The notes under the pieces are model-generated. The model saw only the letters and a program-made list of their open reading frames with translations, was not told the DNA's origin and made no database searches. A program made the position numbers and the translations under genes. DNA of 64,000 nucleotides from Vigna angularis (taxonomy: Eukaryota > Streptophyta > Magnoliopsida > Fabales > Fabaceae): assembly GCF_016808095.1 (NCBI RefSeq), contig NC_068976.1:28690871-28754870 (forward strand). The letters are read 5' to 3'. Shown here piece by piece: positions 1 through 11,365 of the stretch (positions are counted from its first letter, which is position 1; the number at the start of each line of letters is the position of its first letter).

Positions 1-472
1 ACGAGACCAAGCAAGGGAACTTGAACTATAGCTTCTGAGAACTTCCTCTGACAAACAGTATTCTGCAAGAGCTTCTGTTCAACAACTTTTTTTTCTGATT
101 TCTCCAAATCAAAATATATAGCCAAGTACACTGAATGCCAAAGGTCAGCTCCCAACTGCCATGAATAATCGATTATTGTAAGTGATAATCGATTATTCAA
201 GTCCGTTACAGGGTTTTCAAAATGTGATAATCGATTATATGAAGAGATAATCGATTATTCCTGTATGACTTTGTGATAATCGATTATTGCCATTCCATAA
301 TCGATTATTGCAGTTAAAAATGCAAGTTTACAAGGTTTACAAGAATTTCCTACTACATTTAATTTCTACAAATTGCTTTTAACTAATTCTAATATCTTCT
401 TCAACTAAAACTTCTTGTAGCATCATCAAAACAAATTTCTTCAAGATTTACCAATACTCCTTATTGGTAACA
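1..472 (-). repeat. 3' LTR portion of Sirevirus-like Ty1/copia element, cut by window edge
   Basis: On the minus strand this begins TGTTACCAATAAGG directly after a polypurine tract, as a 3' LTR should. It matches 3738-4209 at a constant offset of 3737 with only a few substitutions, so the two are direct repeats. The far end lies outside the window. It carries six copies of the palindrome ATAATCGATTAT. Sirevirus affiliation rests on the gag type and the multiple polypurine tracts next door. Confidence 0.75.
165..308. repeat. Array of six ATAATCGATTAT palindromes in three doublets (LTR)
   Basis: Perfect 12-bp palindromes begin at 165, 185, 227, 247, 276 and 297. They form three pairs whose members are 20, 20 and 21 bp apart. 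The same array recurs in the other LTR copy at 3902-4045. Palindromes in Sirevirus LTRs are, to my recollection, a known property; binding of a host or element protein is inference. Confidence 0.85.
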
Positions 473-681
473 ATCTCCCCCTTTTTGATGATGATCAAAA
501 ATTCAATTTTAAAAGCAAGTTTGGCTTACCTGCAAAACATACAAGCTAACAAACAACAACAAGGTTAGCAATACCTGTAATAATTTATACTTCTCCCCTT
601 GTATTATTCTTCTCCCCCTTTTTGATCAGAAGCAAAAAGATCGGATGTTGAAGGCTCCCCCTAAATATGATCTCCCCCTCA
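473..681 (-). other. Multiple polypurine tracts (plus-strand primer region)
   Basis: On the minus strand the stretch before the LTR holds several AAAAGGGGGAGA-like tracts. On the plus strand they read as tctccccct-type runs at about 473-490, 593-620 and 653-681. One would prime plus-strand synthesis next to the LTR start at 472. Several such tracts in a row are a hallmark of Sireviruses as I remember the group. Confidence 0.6.
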
Positions 682-831
682 ATTAATCAAAGGATGCATA
701 TAATCAAGAGATCATTTTATTTATGAAAATAAATATTACATTATAAGAAGAATGGACAAACTAGCCGTTTATGGTCGTTTATAGCCGTTATGGGATGCTC
801 CAACGGCTCTATTTTTGAACCTGTCAGCGTG

Positions 832-996
832 ATAATCGATTATGGCTTGTGATAATCGATTATCAGTTCAATAATTACTGCCCAGAATTGCATGATAATC
901 GATTATGCATAATGATAATCGATTATCTGCTCAAGATTTTCCAGAATTGATTTTAATGCATGAATAATCGATTATAACTTAGTGATAATCGATTAT
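832..996. repeat. Second array of six ATAATCGATTAT palindromes in three doublets (internal)
   Basis: Palindromes begin at 832, 852, 895, 915, 964 and 985, giving pairs 20, 20 and 21 bp apart. This repeats the architecture of the LTR array with different intervening sequence, about 0.4 kb outside the LTR. Confidence 0.85.
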
Positions 997-1904
997 GAAG
1001 CGTTAAGTTTACGAAAAATGCAAAAATTTGCATAGATTTTGATTCTAAGATATGTCTAACACTCCTAACTCTCTTCTAAGCTCAAAAAATCTATCTCCAG
1101 GTTTAACAAGAAAGCATTTCAGCTAGCACAATCAGTTCAGAAACTAATTTTGACAACACAAATTTCAACTTCCCAAACACCAACTATGATTCATGCACTC
1201 TCATATCCCAATTTGTTCAACTTCATATATTCAACTATGCATATCAAAACAACATATGAAAAAATTCAATCACAAGAGCTGATTCAGGTGCTATCTTTCA
1301 ACATTTTTTAAACAAAATAATTTACATCAAAATTATGCAAATTTGATAAGTTCATTTTCTGCATCCAGGCTCTCAATGTATATTATCATAGCTCATTCGT
1401 TATGCATTTGAACTTAAAAATAAATCTCCACAGAACCAACTTTGAAATAGAAATGACAATTTAATTTTCACATATCTTAATCATTAAAAATTGCTAATGA
1501 AAATCTATCGGCCAACTCATTTAAATGACTTTTTCATAGTTTTTTATGCTTGACAGAGATTACACCAAAGTAACTTCAAAGTACTCATGAAATTGAATAC
1601 TAAGCCAGTTAAACACAAATTCAATAGATAATTATCAACAAAGCACTGAAATAACAATGCACATGGCTTTACATGACATGAATGAAATTCAACACCTGAA
1701 TATTTTAAATAAATGAATTCACTTGATCAAAATGTGTAAACAGACACGAACATACCACAGGATGAATGAAACAGTGATCAACATATCATTTTCTCAACCA
1801 GGCATGAATATAACAGTAACTAAATAATGGAAGATCAAGTAAATACAGGATGCAACACCACAGTTTAAACAACACTTAGCTCAATTACTTGGTGCTTGAA
1901 TGAA

Positions 1905-1919
1905 GGCTTTTGGATACCA
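1905..1919 (-). other. Primer-binding-site-like sequence (initiator Met tRNA type)
   Basis: The minus strand reads CATCAAGTGGTATCCAAAAG, close to the TGGTATCAGAGC complementary to initiator Met tRNA. A PBS should sit just behind the 5' LTR and before gag; here it lies after gag, suggesting recombination between two elements. The match is imperfect. Confidence 0.35.
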
Positions 1920-2072
1920 CTTGATGGAGTTACATCCTGGTTTGTAGCATCACTTCAAAGAGCATAATACCATAGAGCTCTCTTATCCTTTTGAAAACTT
2001 AACCTGCAAAGTAAAAACAATAGAGTTTTGGTCCCCATAATCTCATTTGGGTCCTTTGAGGTTAGAGACAAT

Positions 2073-3704
2073 TTACTTTATAACAGGAATCCAAGCATAT
2101 TTTCCATTTGGAACATCAAAATGTTTAATTTTACATTTGTTAGAAGTATGTCCCTTTTTCATACAATAAAAACAACAAACATCATGCACCTTGTTTTTCA
2201 CAAAAGTCCCTTTCTCAATCCAAACTCTACGAGTTCTCTTAACTTTAGACTTTTTATGAAGATGCATGTTTATATTTCTAAGATTGCTCTTCCTAAAAAC
2301 ATTTTGAACATGTGAGATAGGCTTGATTTCTTTAGAAAGTAAATTTTCCAATATGTCAATGTCAAACATGTGACTTTTACAAGATAAACACTCAACAGGT
2401 TTTTCATTTGAATTAGATTCAGACAATTTTGTTTCAAGATTACTAACTTTGTTTCTTAATATGACTTCCTCATCTAATGCATTATCATACTTAATTTGCA
2501 ATTGTTTAAATTCCTTTTTCAAATTTTTATGATCAGCATTCAATTTTTCAGATTCATCAAGCAATTCAAGAAAAGCCTTTTGTACATCAAATTCACTAGA
2601 TTCAAAGCTGGAATCACTTACTTGGCTTCCAGTATCTTCTGATTCAGCCATTAGACAAATATTGGCTTCTTCATCTGAATCACTTGAGCTTGTTGAGCTA
2701 GATGCATTGTCTTCCCAAGCTATGTAAGCTTTCTTCTTCTTTGGGAATTTCCTTTCTTTCTTTTCTTCACTTTTCTTGTTCTTTGGACATTCAGTTTTCA
2801 TGTGTCCTTTTTCTCCACATCCATAGCATTTAACACTTGAAGAAGATTCTTGATTTTCTCTCCTTTCTTTATGAAATTTGTCCTTACCTTTTGCCTTCAT
2901 AAACTTGGCAAATTTCTTTATCATGAGGCTCATGTTCTCCTCATCATCAGAATCATCATCTTCAATCCTATTAGATTTCTTTACTTTGGAGATTTCGGAC
3001 TTGAAGGCTAGTGTCTTTCTTTTGCCTTGATCTTCTTCAGCCGTCAATCTTCTCAACTCAAGCTCATGCTCACGGAGTTTCCCAAACAAAATTGGCATTG
3101 ACATTTGAGTGAGATTTTAAGACTCGGAGATGGCAGTTACCTTTGGTTGCCACGACCTGTCCAATGATTTCAAAATTTTTACATTCAATTCATCAGTATC
3201 AAAAGTCTTACCCAACCCTGTCAAGTGGTTCACTATGTGAGTGAAACGCTTTTGGACATCAGAAATTGTTTCTCCAGGTTGCATTCTGAACATCTCATAT
3301 TCCTGAATGAGAGTGTTCTTCCTTGCACGTTTCACATCCTCTGTTCCTTCATGTGTGACTCTCAGAACTTCCCACATTTCCTGTGCTGTCTTACACACAG
3401 AAATTCTATAAAATTCATCAAGCACAACAGCAGATGAAATAATATTACGAGCCTTAATATCAAATTGAGCTCTTCTATTTTCCTCTGGAGTCCAGTTAAA
3501 GTATGGTTTTTCTACTTCTACACCATCAATAGTTCTTTTTGGAATATAGGGACCATTTAGTACAGCTTCCCAGATGCCTCTGTCAACAGACCCCATAAAA
3601 ATTTCCATTCTGACTTTCCAGAATGCATAGTTATCACCAGTAAAGAGTGGTGGTCTGTTGATTGAAGCACCCTCGGCATATACTTGAGTTTGATGACCGG
3701 CCAT
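2073..3704 (-). pseudogene. Sirevirus-like copia gag remnant with premature stop
   Basis: The reading frame starts at MAGHQTQV (3704) and runs through a UBN2-type retrotransposon gag domain (motif FTGDNYAFWKVRMEIFM near the N terminus), then a basic linker and two CCHC zinc knuckles, CYGCGEKGHMKTEC and CFYCMKKGHTSNKC. One in-frame TAA at 3117-3119 splits it into two open stretches. Upstream codons to 3791 are also open but lie in the LTR-like repeat. Gag would form the capsid-like particle. The frame stops at 2073 without joining any pol, so this is a gag-only, immobile copy. Clade assignment comes from the gag type and flanking tracts. Confidence 0.75.
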
Positions 3705-3737
3705 TTTCGACACACGACACACGAGCCTCTCCTGTTC

Positions 3738-4209
3738 ACGAGACCAAGCAAGGGAACTTGAACTATAGCTTCTGAGAACTTCCTCTGACAAACAGTATTC
3801 TGCAAGAGCTTCTGTTCAACAACTTTTTTTTTTTATTTCTTCAAATCAAAATATATAGCCAAGTACACTGAATGCCAAAGGTCAGCTCCCAACTGCCATG
3901 AATAATCGATTATTGTAAGTGATAATCGATTATTCAAGTCCGTTACAGGGTTTTCAAAATGTGATAATCGATTATATGAAGAGATAATCGATTATTCCTG
4001 TATGACTTTGTGATAATCGATTATTGTCATTCCATAATCGATTATTGCAGTTAAAAATACAAGTTTACAAGGTTTACAAGAATTTCCTACTACATTTAAT
4101 TTCTACAAATTGCTTTTAACTAATTCTAATATCTTCTTCAACTAAAACTTCTTGTAGCATCATCAAAACAAATTTCTTCAAGATTTACCAATACTCCTTA
4201 TTGGTAACA
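3738..4209 (-). repeat. 5' LTR portion of Sirevirus-like element
   Basis: Nearly identical to 1-472. Its minus-strand start TGTTACCAATAAGG lies at 4209 and unrelated sequence follows at 4210, so 4209 is the element's outer edge. No primer-binding site separates it from the gag ATG at 3704, only 34 bp further on; either part of the leader was deleted or this is a junction in a recombinant array. Confidence 0.7.
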
Positions 4210-5019
4210 CATACTACATCAGCTGATGGAAAGAGTTGGCCTTCACCCTACACAGAACCGTCTTCCTCCTCCTCTCCACCTCCATCTCCTTCAACCTCTA
4301 CTTACATTTGCAGTCGTCCATGGCCACCACCACCACATGTCCTCCAACGCACAAACCTTCATCCTACAGAAATCTCCCTCATCTCCATCCTCTCCGTCCT
4401 CCCTTTCACGCTGGACCCGACCATAGCCTCAGTAACGACGACGGGAATGCAGCATTGGTAACTCGAAGTTGTAACTGGTTACGCTTCACGTGTAACCGAA
4501 TACGCCACGCCTGTGCAACCTTCCAAAACATTGAACCGGTTACGCTCTTCTTTGTAACCGAATACACATCCCCTCTTCAACTCTGTCTTCATCGTCAACC
4601 ACGTGCTTCCTCCTCCATTAACCACTGTCTTCTTCTTCATCACTGTGAACACCTTCAACCTGCAACAACCACACCAAAATTCAAAAATAAATATTACTTC
4701 TACTCCGTCCTCACTTCGGACACAAAACTCCAGCACACAAACACATTTCTCAGTCGCCCTAAGCTGCTCAGACGAAACCTCTTCAAACTTAGTTCTGTAT
4801 GTCCGAACATGCATCAACACTGACCAAACTCATCTATCAAGCATCGTCTTATATTAATATGTTCATGGTCCTTTGTTTTCACATTCAAACTCCTTTCCAG
4901 TTAATTGTATAGTCAAACAGAGAATCTCCCACGGTGCTACGGCTGCAAAAGCCAGCAATGCATTAGCGAGTACAATGGAAAGTGGTAAATCACATAACGA
5001 ATAACCGTCGTCCCTACTC
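4210..5019. other. Intergenic repeat-derived sequence with GTAACCGGTTAC-like doublets
   Basis: There is no convincing gene. A 195-codon plus-strand frame (4236-4823) has skewed composition and no recognisable domain. Two doublets of a GTAACCGGTTAC-like palindrome begin at 4471/4492 and 4533/4554, each 21 bp apart, resembling the Sirevirus arrays with another core. It may be a fragment of another LTR. Confidence 0.4.
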
Positions 5020-6114
5020 GTGATACTGTGGTATCTTCATCACATATACTTCATAAATTCTTAAAAAATATAAGTCCGTTTAATTGACATTTACACGTGA
5101 GAGTTTCATGAACTATATTTCAGTGCCAACATATCACTACTTTCAACATACTAAGTTTGGTTTATGCCAGAGGCATATGAAATCGCAACTAATCAACATT
5201 AATGCATACGATGTTACATTTTAAAAAGGAGTATTCAATAGTCATGTTCCTTTTAAAAATTTCAGTATGATGTGACTTTTGGATACCCCTTCAGTGCATG
5301 TATCACACTTTCCAACGATTCATTTTCATTTATATATTCCTTTTTAAGATGTTATGAGAAAAAAAATTAAAACTCATTTAATAATCATTTGACAATTTAT
5401 ATAAATATAAAAGAGTCATTAAAAAAATAATTTTTTTATTTATAAAAAATAAAAAATACTATAGTATCTAAAAAAGTTTTGAATATCAAAATAACAATTC
5501 TTGAAACTTTAGTACTCAATTCATACAATTTAAGTCTGACAAATTTTCTGTAGAATTTTAATTTATTTAATAAGGTGAGGTGTTGCACTACATATTTCCA
5601 ATGTGAAAGTAAAAACTTACATTTGTGCTTATTTTTATTCTCATTAAGCCCGAAATTTTGTATTTCATCCATTTTTATCGTATCATTACTTATTTACTCT
5701 TATATTATTTAAATATTAATTCAATAATTTTTAATAAAAAATTAGAAATTATATACAAAACATTATATTACAAAGTCCATTTTTATGATATCATTACTTA
5801 TTTACTCTTATATTATTTAAATACTAATTTAATAATTTTTAATAAAAAATTATAAATTATATACAAAATATTATATTACAAAGGTTTAAAAGGGTGGATA
5901 TTTTATTTTCTTATATACAAAAGAATTTACAATTTCATAAATATAGAAATGAAGTCATGTATGAATAAATATGTAATAAGTATAGAAAGGAGTATAATTA
6001 TAACATTTATATTCCTTTTGATGTTGAGAAAGTAAATATCTTAGAAATTTTAGTGAATTTGATAGATTATAAAATGAGTTAAATTATGTAATAAAAAAGT
6101 AAAATTGATAGAGA

Positions 6115-6171
<57 letters not shown>

Positions 6172-6180
6172 TATGGTATC
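5020..6180. repeat. Duplicated block X, copy 1
   Basis: AT-rich non-coding sequence matching 35815-36804 in the same orientation, for example the shared 'cttcataaattcttaaa' and 'gatgttgagaaagtaaatat'. Both copies end at an (AT)n run. Here it lies left of OMT-1; the other copy lies right of OMT-2, so it marks edges of a duplicated unit. Confidence 0.75.
6121..6168. repeat. (AT)n microsatellite
   Basis: 24 uninterrupted AT units at the end of block X; homologous in position to the run at 36805-36860. Confidence 0.95.
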
Positions 6181-6616
6181 AAAATATATTGTAGGTTTAT
6201 TTGGTTTCCCTAATAAAAAAATGTTTAAAACATATATATTAAATGTATTAAAATAACACTATTTAATTTTACATTTATTAATTTCATTATTTGATGTTCA
6301 GTTTTTCCTTTCACGTTATCGTATACTTGATAATAAGGATATTATTCATTCCCCTTGATAATATTCTTCTCTCTGTATAATCTTCGATATCATTTTCCTT
6401 TCATAATTTCTTAATTTGTGTTGAGTACCGCTATCAATTACCTCAAAACTTCTATCAATAATCAAGACAAACATTTTTCATAATTAGAACACTCAGATTT
6501 ATTAAATCAACAATTGCTTATTCATCATATCCTTCAGAAACTATCTTTTTCACCTGCAACAATCCTCACAAACTTATTTCTTGAAATTTCAAATACAGCT
6601 TCATCTTGTTGAGAGA

Positions 6617-8231
6617 CTATGGATAGATCTGAATGAGAGACCTTGAGCCTAAAACAGGAGTTATTATGTAGTTATTGAAACCAGCAGAGGAAAACAACTT
6701 AACCCACTCCTTCTCGTTTCTCTCTTTTCCCTTGACCAACACCATCATCAACATGTCAAAGAAGAGTTGTGTTTCAACATATTCTTTATCTTTCACATCA
6801 TTATCCATCACCATGTCTATGATTATCACCTTCCCTTCTTTCCCTTTCTTAGATATAGCTTCCTTGGATTTCTTCAATATGCTCACACACTCCTCATCGC
6901 TCCAGTCATGTAATATCCACTGTTTTCTCATCCAAAGTACAAGGAATTCAGCTTATTAGAATAAACACCTCATGTAATATAATTAATACTAGCTAGGGGC
7001 CAGTTATTATAAGTCAGATGACCTAGTTGAATCTACACACCTAACATTAACTTAATTAGCTCTATTTATTAATTAGAAAAAGACTCAACCATGCTTGTAC
7101 CCATCTACATCCAAAGAAAGAACTCAGCCAAAAAAGTGTTACTATAATAAGTAACTTGAGGAGACACGAGAATAAAAAAGAGGAGCAATATTACTATATA
7201 TAATTTGCTATATTGTCTCGATGTTCATATATGATTCTGAAACAGTTGGTCTTCGATATTTAATTTCCAGTAGTTAGAATAGACTAGTGCTATAGCTTAG
7301 TTACCGATAATCATTATATATATTGATTATTTCATTTGATCAGCAATGGTGATATTGATCTTCCAATTGATCAATTCGTTGGTTCAATTCTCTGAAATTT
7401 AACATCAGTCAAGTAAATTGAAAGAAAAGTTAAGAATGTAACAGTGTACTATGATTTGTAACGATATTTTACCTTCAACAAAATGGCATCTGTTGGAGGA
7501 ATCTCCTCAAACATGTCCCCTCCAACATATTTAAGGTTTTCACTTCCTTGCAAGCCAGAAACAACATGTGGAAGATCAAATACGATGCATTCCAACTGAG
7601 GGAAGGATTCGGCAATGGCCTTTCCCATGGTTCCTGTACCTCCCCCAACATCAACCAATGACTCCAATCCCATGAACACGTCTTTGCATTTGTCAATCAC
7701 CGAACTAGTGATTAGTTGAGCATCACTTGCCATGGCATCATTGAATAAGATGTTAATTCTGGGATCAGTGCCAGCATACTCCCAAAGCAACTTCCCATGT
7801 GCCAGTTCAAACGGTGTAGTTTGACCAGTTTTGAACCAATTAGAGAAGTGATTCCATGGATTTGTTAAAACTGGATCAAGCATGGCCAGCAGGAAAGGTG
7901 CCACACTCATTTCATGGCTCTTAAGCAGAAGCAAAGAGGCATCAGTGAGTGCATACTTGACTTCAAGCTCGTTGTCGGTGTGATTGAGTTGAGAGAAGAA
8001 GCCAGAATGGACCAAGATTCGCATCAAGCGAGGGATGAAGTGAGTTTTGGAAGAGTGAATTGGAAGTGAAGCAATGAGGTTAGAGAGTGAGATGGGTTGG
8101 CCATGGTTGTGTATGATGTCTGCTATCCCTAACTCAACAACACATTTAAGGGACATGGAGTTTATGAAGCTAAAAATATGATTCCATATGTGTGTTTGAG
8201 CCCTCAGTAGTTTCGCGCCATGGGATTCCAT
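6617..8231 (-). CDS. OMT-1: class II plant O-methyltransferase, isoflavonoid/stilbene type, intact
   Basis: Two exons: 8231-7473 (253 codons) and 6919-6617 (100 codons plus TAG), with a 553-bp phase-0 intron bounded AAG/GTAAAA and ACAG/TGG. The 353-residue product has the usual length. The N-terminal dimerisation domain covers about residues 1-110. The SAM site is LVDVGGGTGTMGKA (192-205) and GGDMFEEIP (237-245). The catalytic histidine is H257 in LHDW; the GKVIIIDMV strand and the C-terminal ERNEKEWVKLFSSAGF helix follow. I chose the ATG of MESHGAK because an ATG 12 bp upstream is followed by a stop in OMT-3. The enzyme would methylate a phenolic hydroxyl in the cytosol. Similarity suggests isoflavone or resveratrol-type acceptors, but the substrate cannot be read from sequence. 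This is the only undamaged copy. Confidence 0.9.
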
Positions 8232-8292
8232 AATTTGTTGCATAAACTACTTGTTCAATTTGGAGTATGCAACCTCACACACCATTTGGGTC

Positions 8293-8300
8293 TATTTATA
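8293..8300 (-). promoter_or_regulatory. TATA box of OMT-1
   Basis: TATAAATA on the minus strand, 62 bp upstream of the ATG at 8231. It is conserved at matching positions in OMT-2 (35310-35317, now cut off from its gene) and OMT-3 (63793-63800). Confidence 0.6.
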
Positions 8301-8686
8301 AGCAACCGAATACCCAAGCTGCCACTTTATTATATTATTCATAGGATATGATGGTAGATTATCATGCCTCCATACTGGTATAATATAATATATTATTTGT
8401 CTTCGTTCTATCTCCGTACTAATATAATATATAGATATAGATATTGAGATAAAGTGGTGATTGTGTTGATGGTGTCAACTTTTTTACTTTTGCAACGCTT
8501 TCCTTCTTAAAATAATATAAAACATCTTGCTTGATGATGATGGCAGGGGAGAGTGGCATCCTGTATATATGTTTTATTATCTGAATTGGGTATTATTATA
8601 ATTAACTCGATAAATAAAACTCTCAGTTGTATCTTAAATGCAGGAGTAGCATGTGTACATACTGCAAAATTCATCCTCTGCCTTCT

Positions 8687-11199
8687 CATTCTGATCTTCG
8701 CAAGAGACACGATCATGAATAGTCACGTTTTGTTGTTATGCTTCAGAAACATTTTCGTTTGTGATGATTACATGAATAAGTTTAGAAATTCACGGAGAGT
8801 TTTAAATTTTATGAGTACAAAATGACAAAGATAAATAAAATATAAATAGAAATCTAAATACTATTTTTAATTTATGGATCGTAAAATATATATTTTAAAT
8901 GTTATATATTTTTAATCATAGTGTCTAAACACAATCTCCCATACTTTTCTTTAAAAAACTCCTAAAGTAAGAATAAAGAGTGATGGGCATGAGCATAATT
9001 CCTGCTAAGAAATGAGGAGCTGCTTATTTTTTTGGTGGTGAATACTTTCTTCTGTAACTAAGAACTTTTTATGAGTGGAGGATTTATATATAATATATAT
9101 TTCTTAGATTGATTATAACTTTTTCTTCTGAACTTTCCACCCGTGGAAGACATATTAAGGTGGCACTAAACTGTTGCTAATGAGTACATTTTTTTTTTCT
9201 TTTTCCTTTTATTAAAATATTTGTTCATAAGATCTAATGGACCTTTATTCGTAAAAAGAATACTAGATTAGATAATCGATGGAACAATCGATGGAACATC
9301 ACAAATGGCTTTGATTTTATGGTGACTAAAATAATAATTTCAAACGTATTACCTATTAACTAAAATGATTGATATGGTCATTTTCAACTTTGGCTGCTAA
9401 AAAAATGTATATCATTCCGTCCACTATCAGCTAAATTTATTATTTTTTTACACATCCACGACCCAATTAATGTGGGATTATTGCCTAAGCACATAATTAG
9501 CAACATTACATATAAAACAAAGTCAAAACCATAATGATTTTTGGGTCTTTCCTAATCATCCGGTGGTAAAGGTCATAACATAAATAGGTTAAAATCTTAA
9601 GATAAAATGTTAGGTTCACTACAAAATTAAAAATAAAATCTAAATAATAATAAATTTTAATAATAAAAAATAATTAATCATTATAATAATCAATTTAAAT
9701 ACTAATTTGTAAACTAAAAATTATTGATAATTAAAATAATTTTTAAATTGATTTTTAAATTTATCACTATAGTCAATTGATCTCTAAATTAATTCCTAAC
9801 ATAGCTATCAAAGTTTTTGACTATCAAAATAATTTATTTCTGATTTGTTTTTAACTAATTAATTTAGAGACTAATTTCTTTTATAATTGATAAATTTCTT
9901 CGATAATTTAATTGATAAATTGATATTTAAATTAATAAACTAATTATTTTTTGTCACTGAAATTAATCATTATTTAAAGATTTTTTTAATGGTCATTGTG
10001 AATTGAATAATAATATCCGATCTTTTTTTTTACACTAACTTGATTGTTAGAATATTTTTATATATGTATTTTCAAATACTGACACTAAAGATAAAAAAAA
10101 AAATTGAATATCTGAGCATCATTTCAATTGTTTCATAATTCACTCGATCTTGTATTTATTATTTAAGAAGTAATTTTTTTATTATATCTTGGTGAAGATT
10201 ATCATAAAAGATTATAATTTTTTTAACGATATCAGAATCACGGTATATCTTTAATACTTTAATATCACGAATGCGTGAATGTACAGTGGAACTCAAATCA
10301 TATTTTAGCTCAAAGTCTATTTAATTTTAAATGTGAATATTTTAGTGTATTGATAATTATGAACGTGTTTAATTTATAGAATGAAAGATTCTCAAAATAC
10401 TTAACGGATCACTACAAAATAATTTCCTATACATTTCTTACAACAACTTCGAAACAATTCTTAAAACGTTATCAGGTTTCCAAGGTTGTTTGAGTTATCA
10501 GAGGATTACGATGTAACAAAAGTCAAATTTATATTAATAGGTCCAAATCAAACATGACCTTGAAGAAGCACATTTAACTTTAAGTGACTTTTCTATATTC
10601 ATAAGGAGTTATCATATTTTTGTTTGACCGTTATAAAGTAGAAAGAAGTTGTTATTTTATATTTAAATTCCGTCTTTTAAATATAATTTAATTGTTAGTG
10701 GATACTAGAAAGATTTTATGACCATAAGATTTTATTTCATGTATGCTACTAAGATTTTATAGCCGTAAGCATCTTTATCAAATAAAAAATATTTTCCTTT
10801 TATGTGTATTTGTCCAATAATTATTAAAAATAATGATAGAATGACACTAATTTGAAACATTTAATAAAGATGAAATAGTCATAAAATAGTAAATTTTGTA
10901 CTTTTTAATAAAAAGAGAATGAAAAGTAAAAAATGATAATATTAAATAAATGTAAAAATTTATGTATGTGAAGTATTAACTTTAATTTTTAAATTTGCTA
11001 TTGACGAGTGCATATATGTGATGGGTATAACTAATACACGGTTGTAAAATAAGGATTTTATAACTTCATTTTAGGTTGATTATAGTGCAAAAAAGAATTT
11101 AATTATATAATAATTTTCTAAATCAATATTTCAATATTCAATGTAAAATGCTACTCTTTTTTTTTATTAGTTAAGTGTATTAATTAGTCTTTTCTTAAG

Positions 11200-11233
<34 letters not shown>

Positions 11234-11365
11234 TTCTAAAATTCTTATAACATTAAATGATTTAATGAAAACAATATAGTTTTTTTAATGATTTTTTATT
11301 TTAACTCAAGAAAAATATAAATTACCACTTTCCTTTCATAAAAATGTTTCGCGAGAAATTATATT
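8687..11365. other. AT-rich intergenic sequence
   Basis: Similarity to the OMT-2 upstream region stops near 8686. Beyond it I see no coding potential. From about 9617 (CACTACAAAAT) to 10010 an AT-rich stretch with repeated 'taattaatttagagactaat'-type phrases may be a decayed transposon; no matching far end was found. A short (TA)n run lies at 11206-11233. Confidence 0.5.

Larger units (their letters stand above)
690..2072 (-). other. Non-coding internal region of the Sirevirus-like remnant
   Basis: AT-rich sequence between the gag remnant and the polypurine tracts. No protease, integrase, reverse transcriptase or RNase H similarity is visible on either strand, so pol is missing. It holds a second palindrome array (832-996) and a primer-binding-site-like sequence (1905-1919). 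Confidence 0.6.

Noticed and set aside
165..996. Regularly spaced short palindromes considered as a CRISPR-like array
   Set aside because: Repeats of 12 bp, irregular spacing between doublets, and location in a plant LTR retrotransposon rule this out.
4236..4823. 195-codon plus-strand reading frame
   Set aside because: Low-complexity Ser/Thr/Pro/His composition, overlapping open frames on the other strand, no domain, and it spans palindrome doublets typical of LTR DNA.
8231..8243. Upstream ATG (MQQI) as start of OMT-1
   Set aside because: In OMT-3 the matching ATG is followed by CAA TAA, so only the MESH start is shared by all copies.
8507..8825. Short frames upstream of OMT-1 on both strands
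   Set aside because: The region is promoter/flank conserved as non-coding DNA in the OMT-2 unit; frames are not conserved there.
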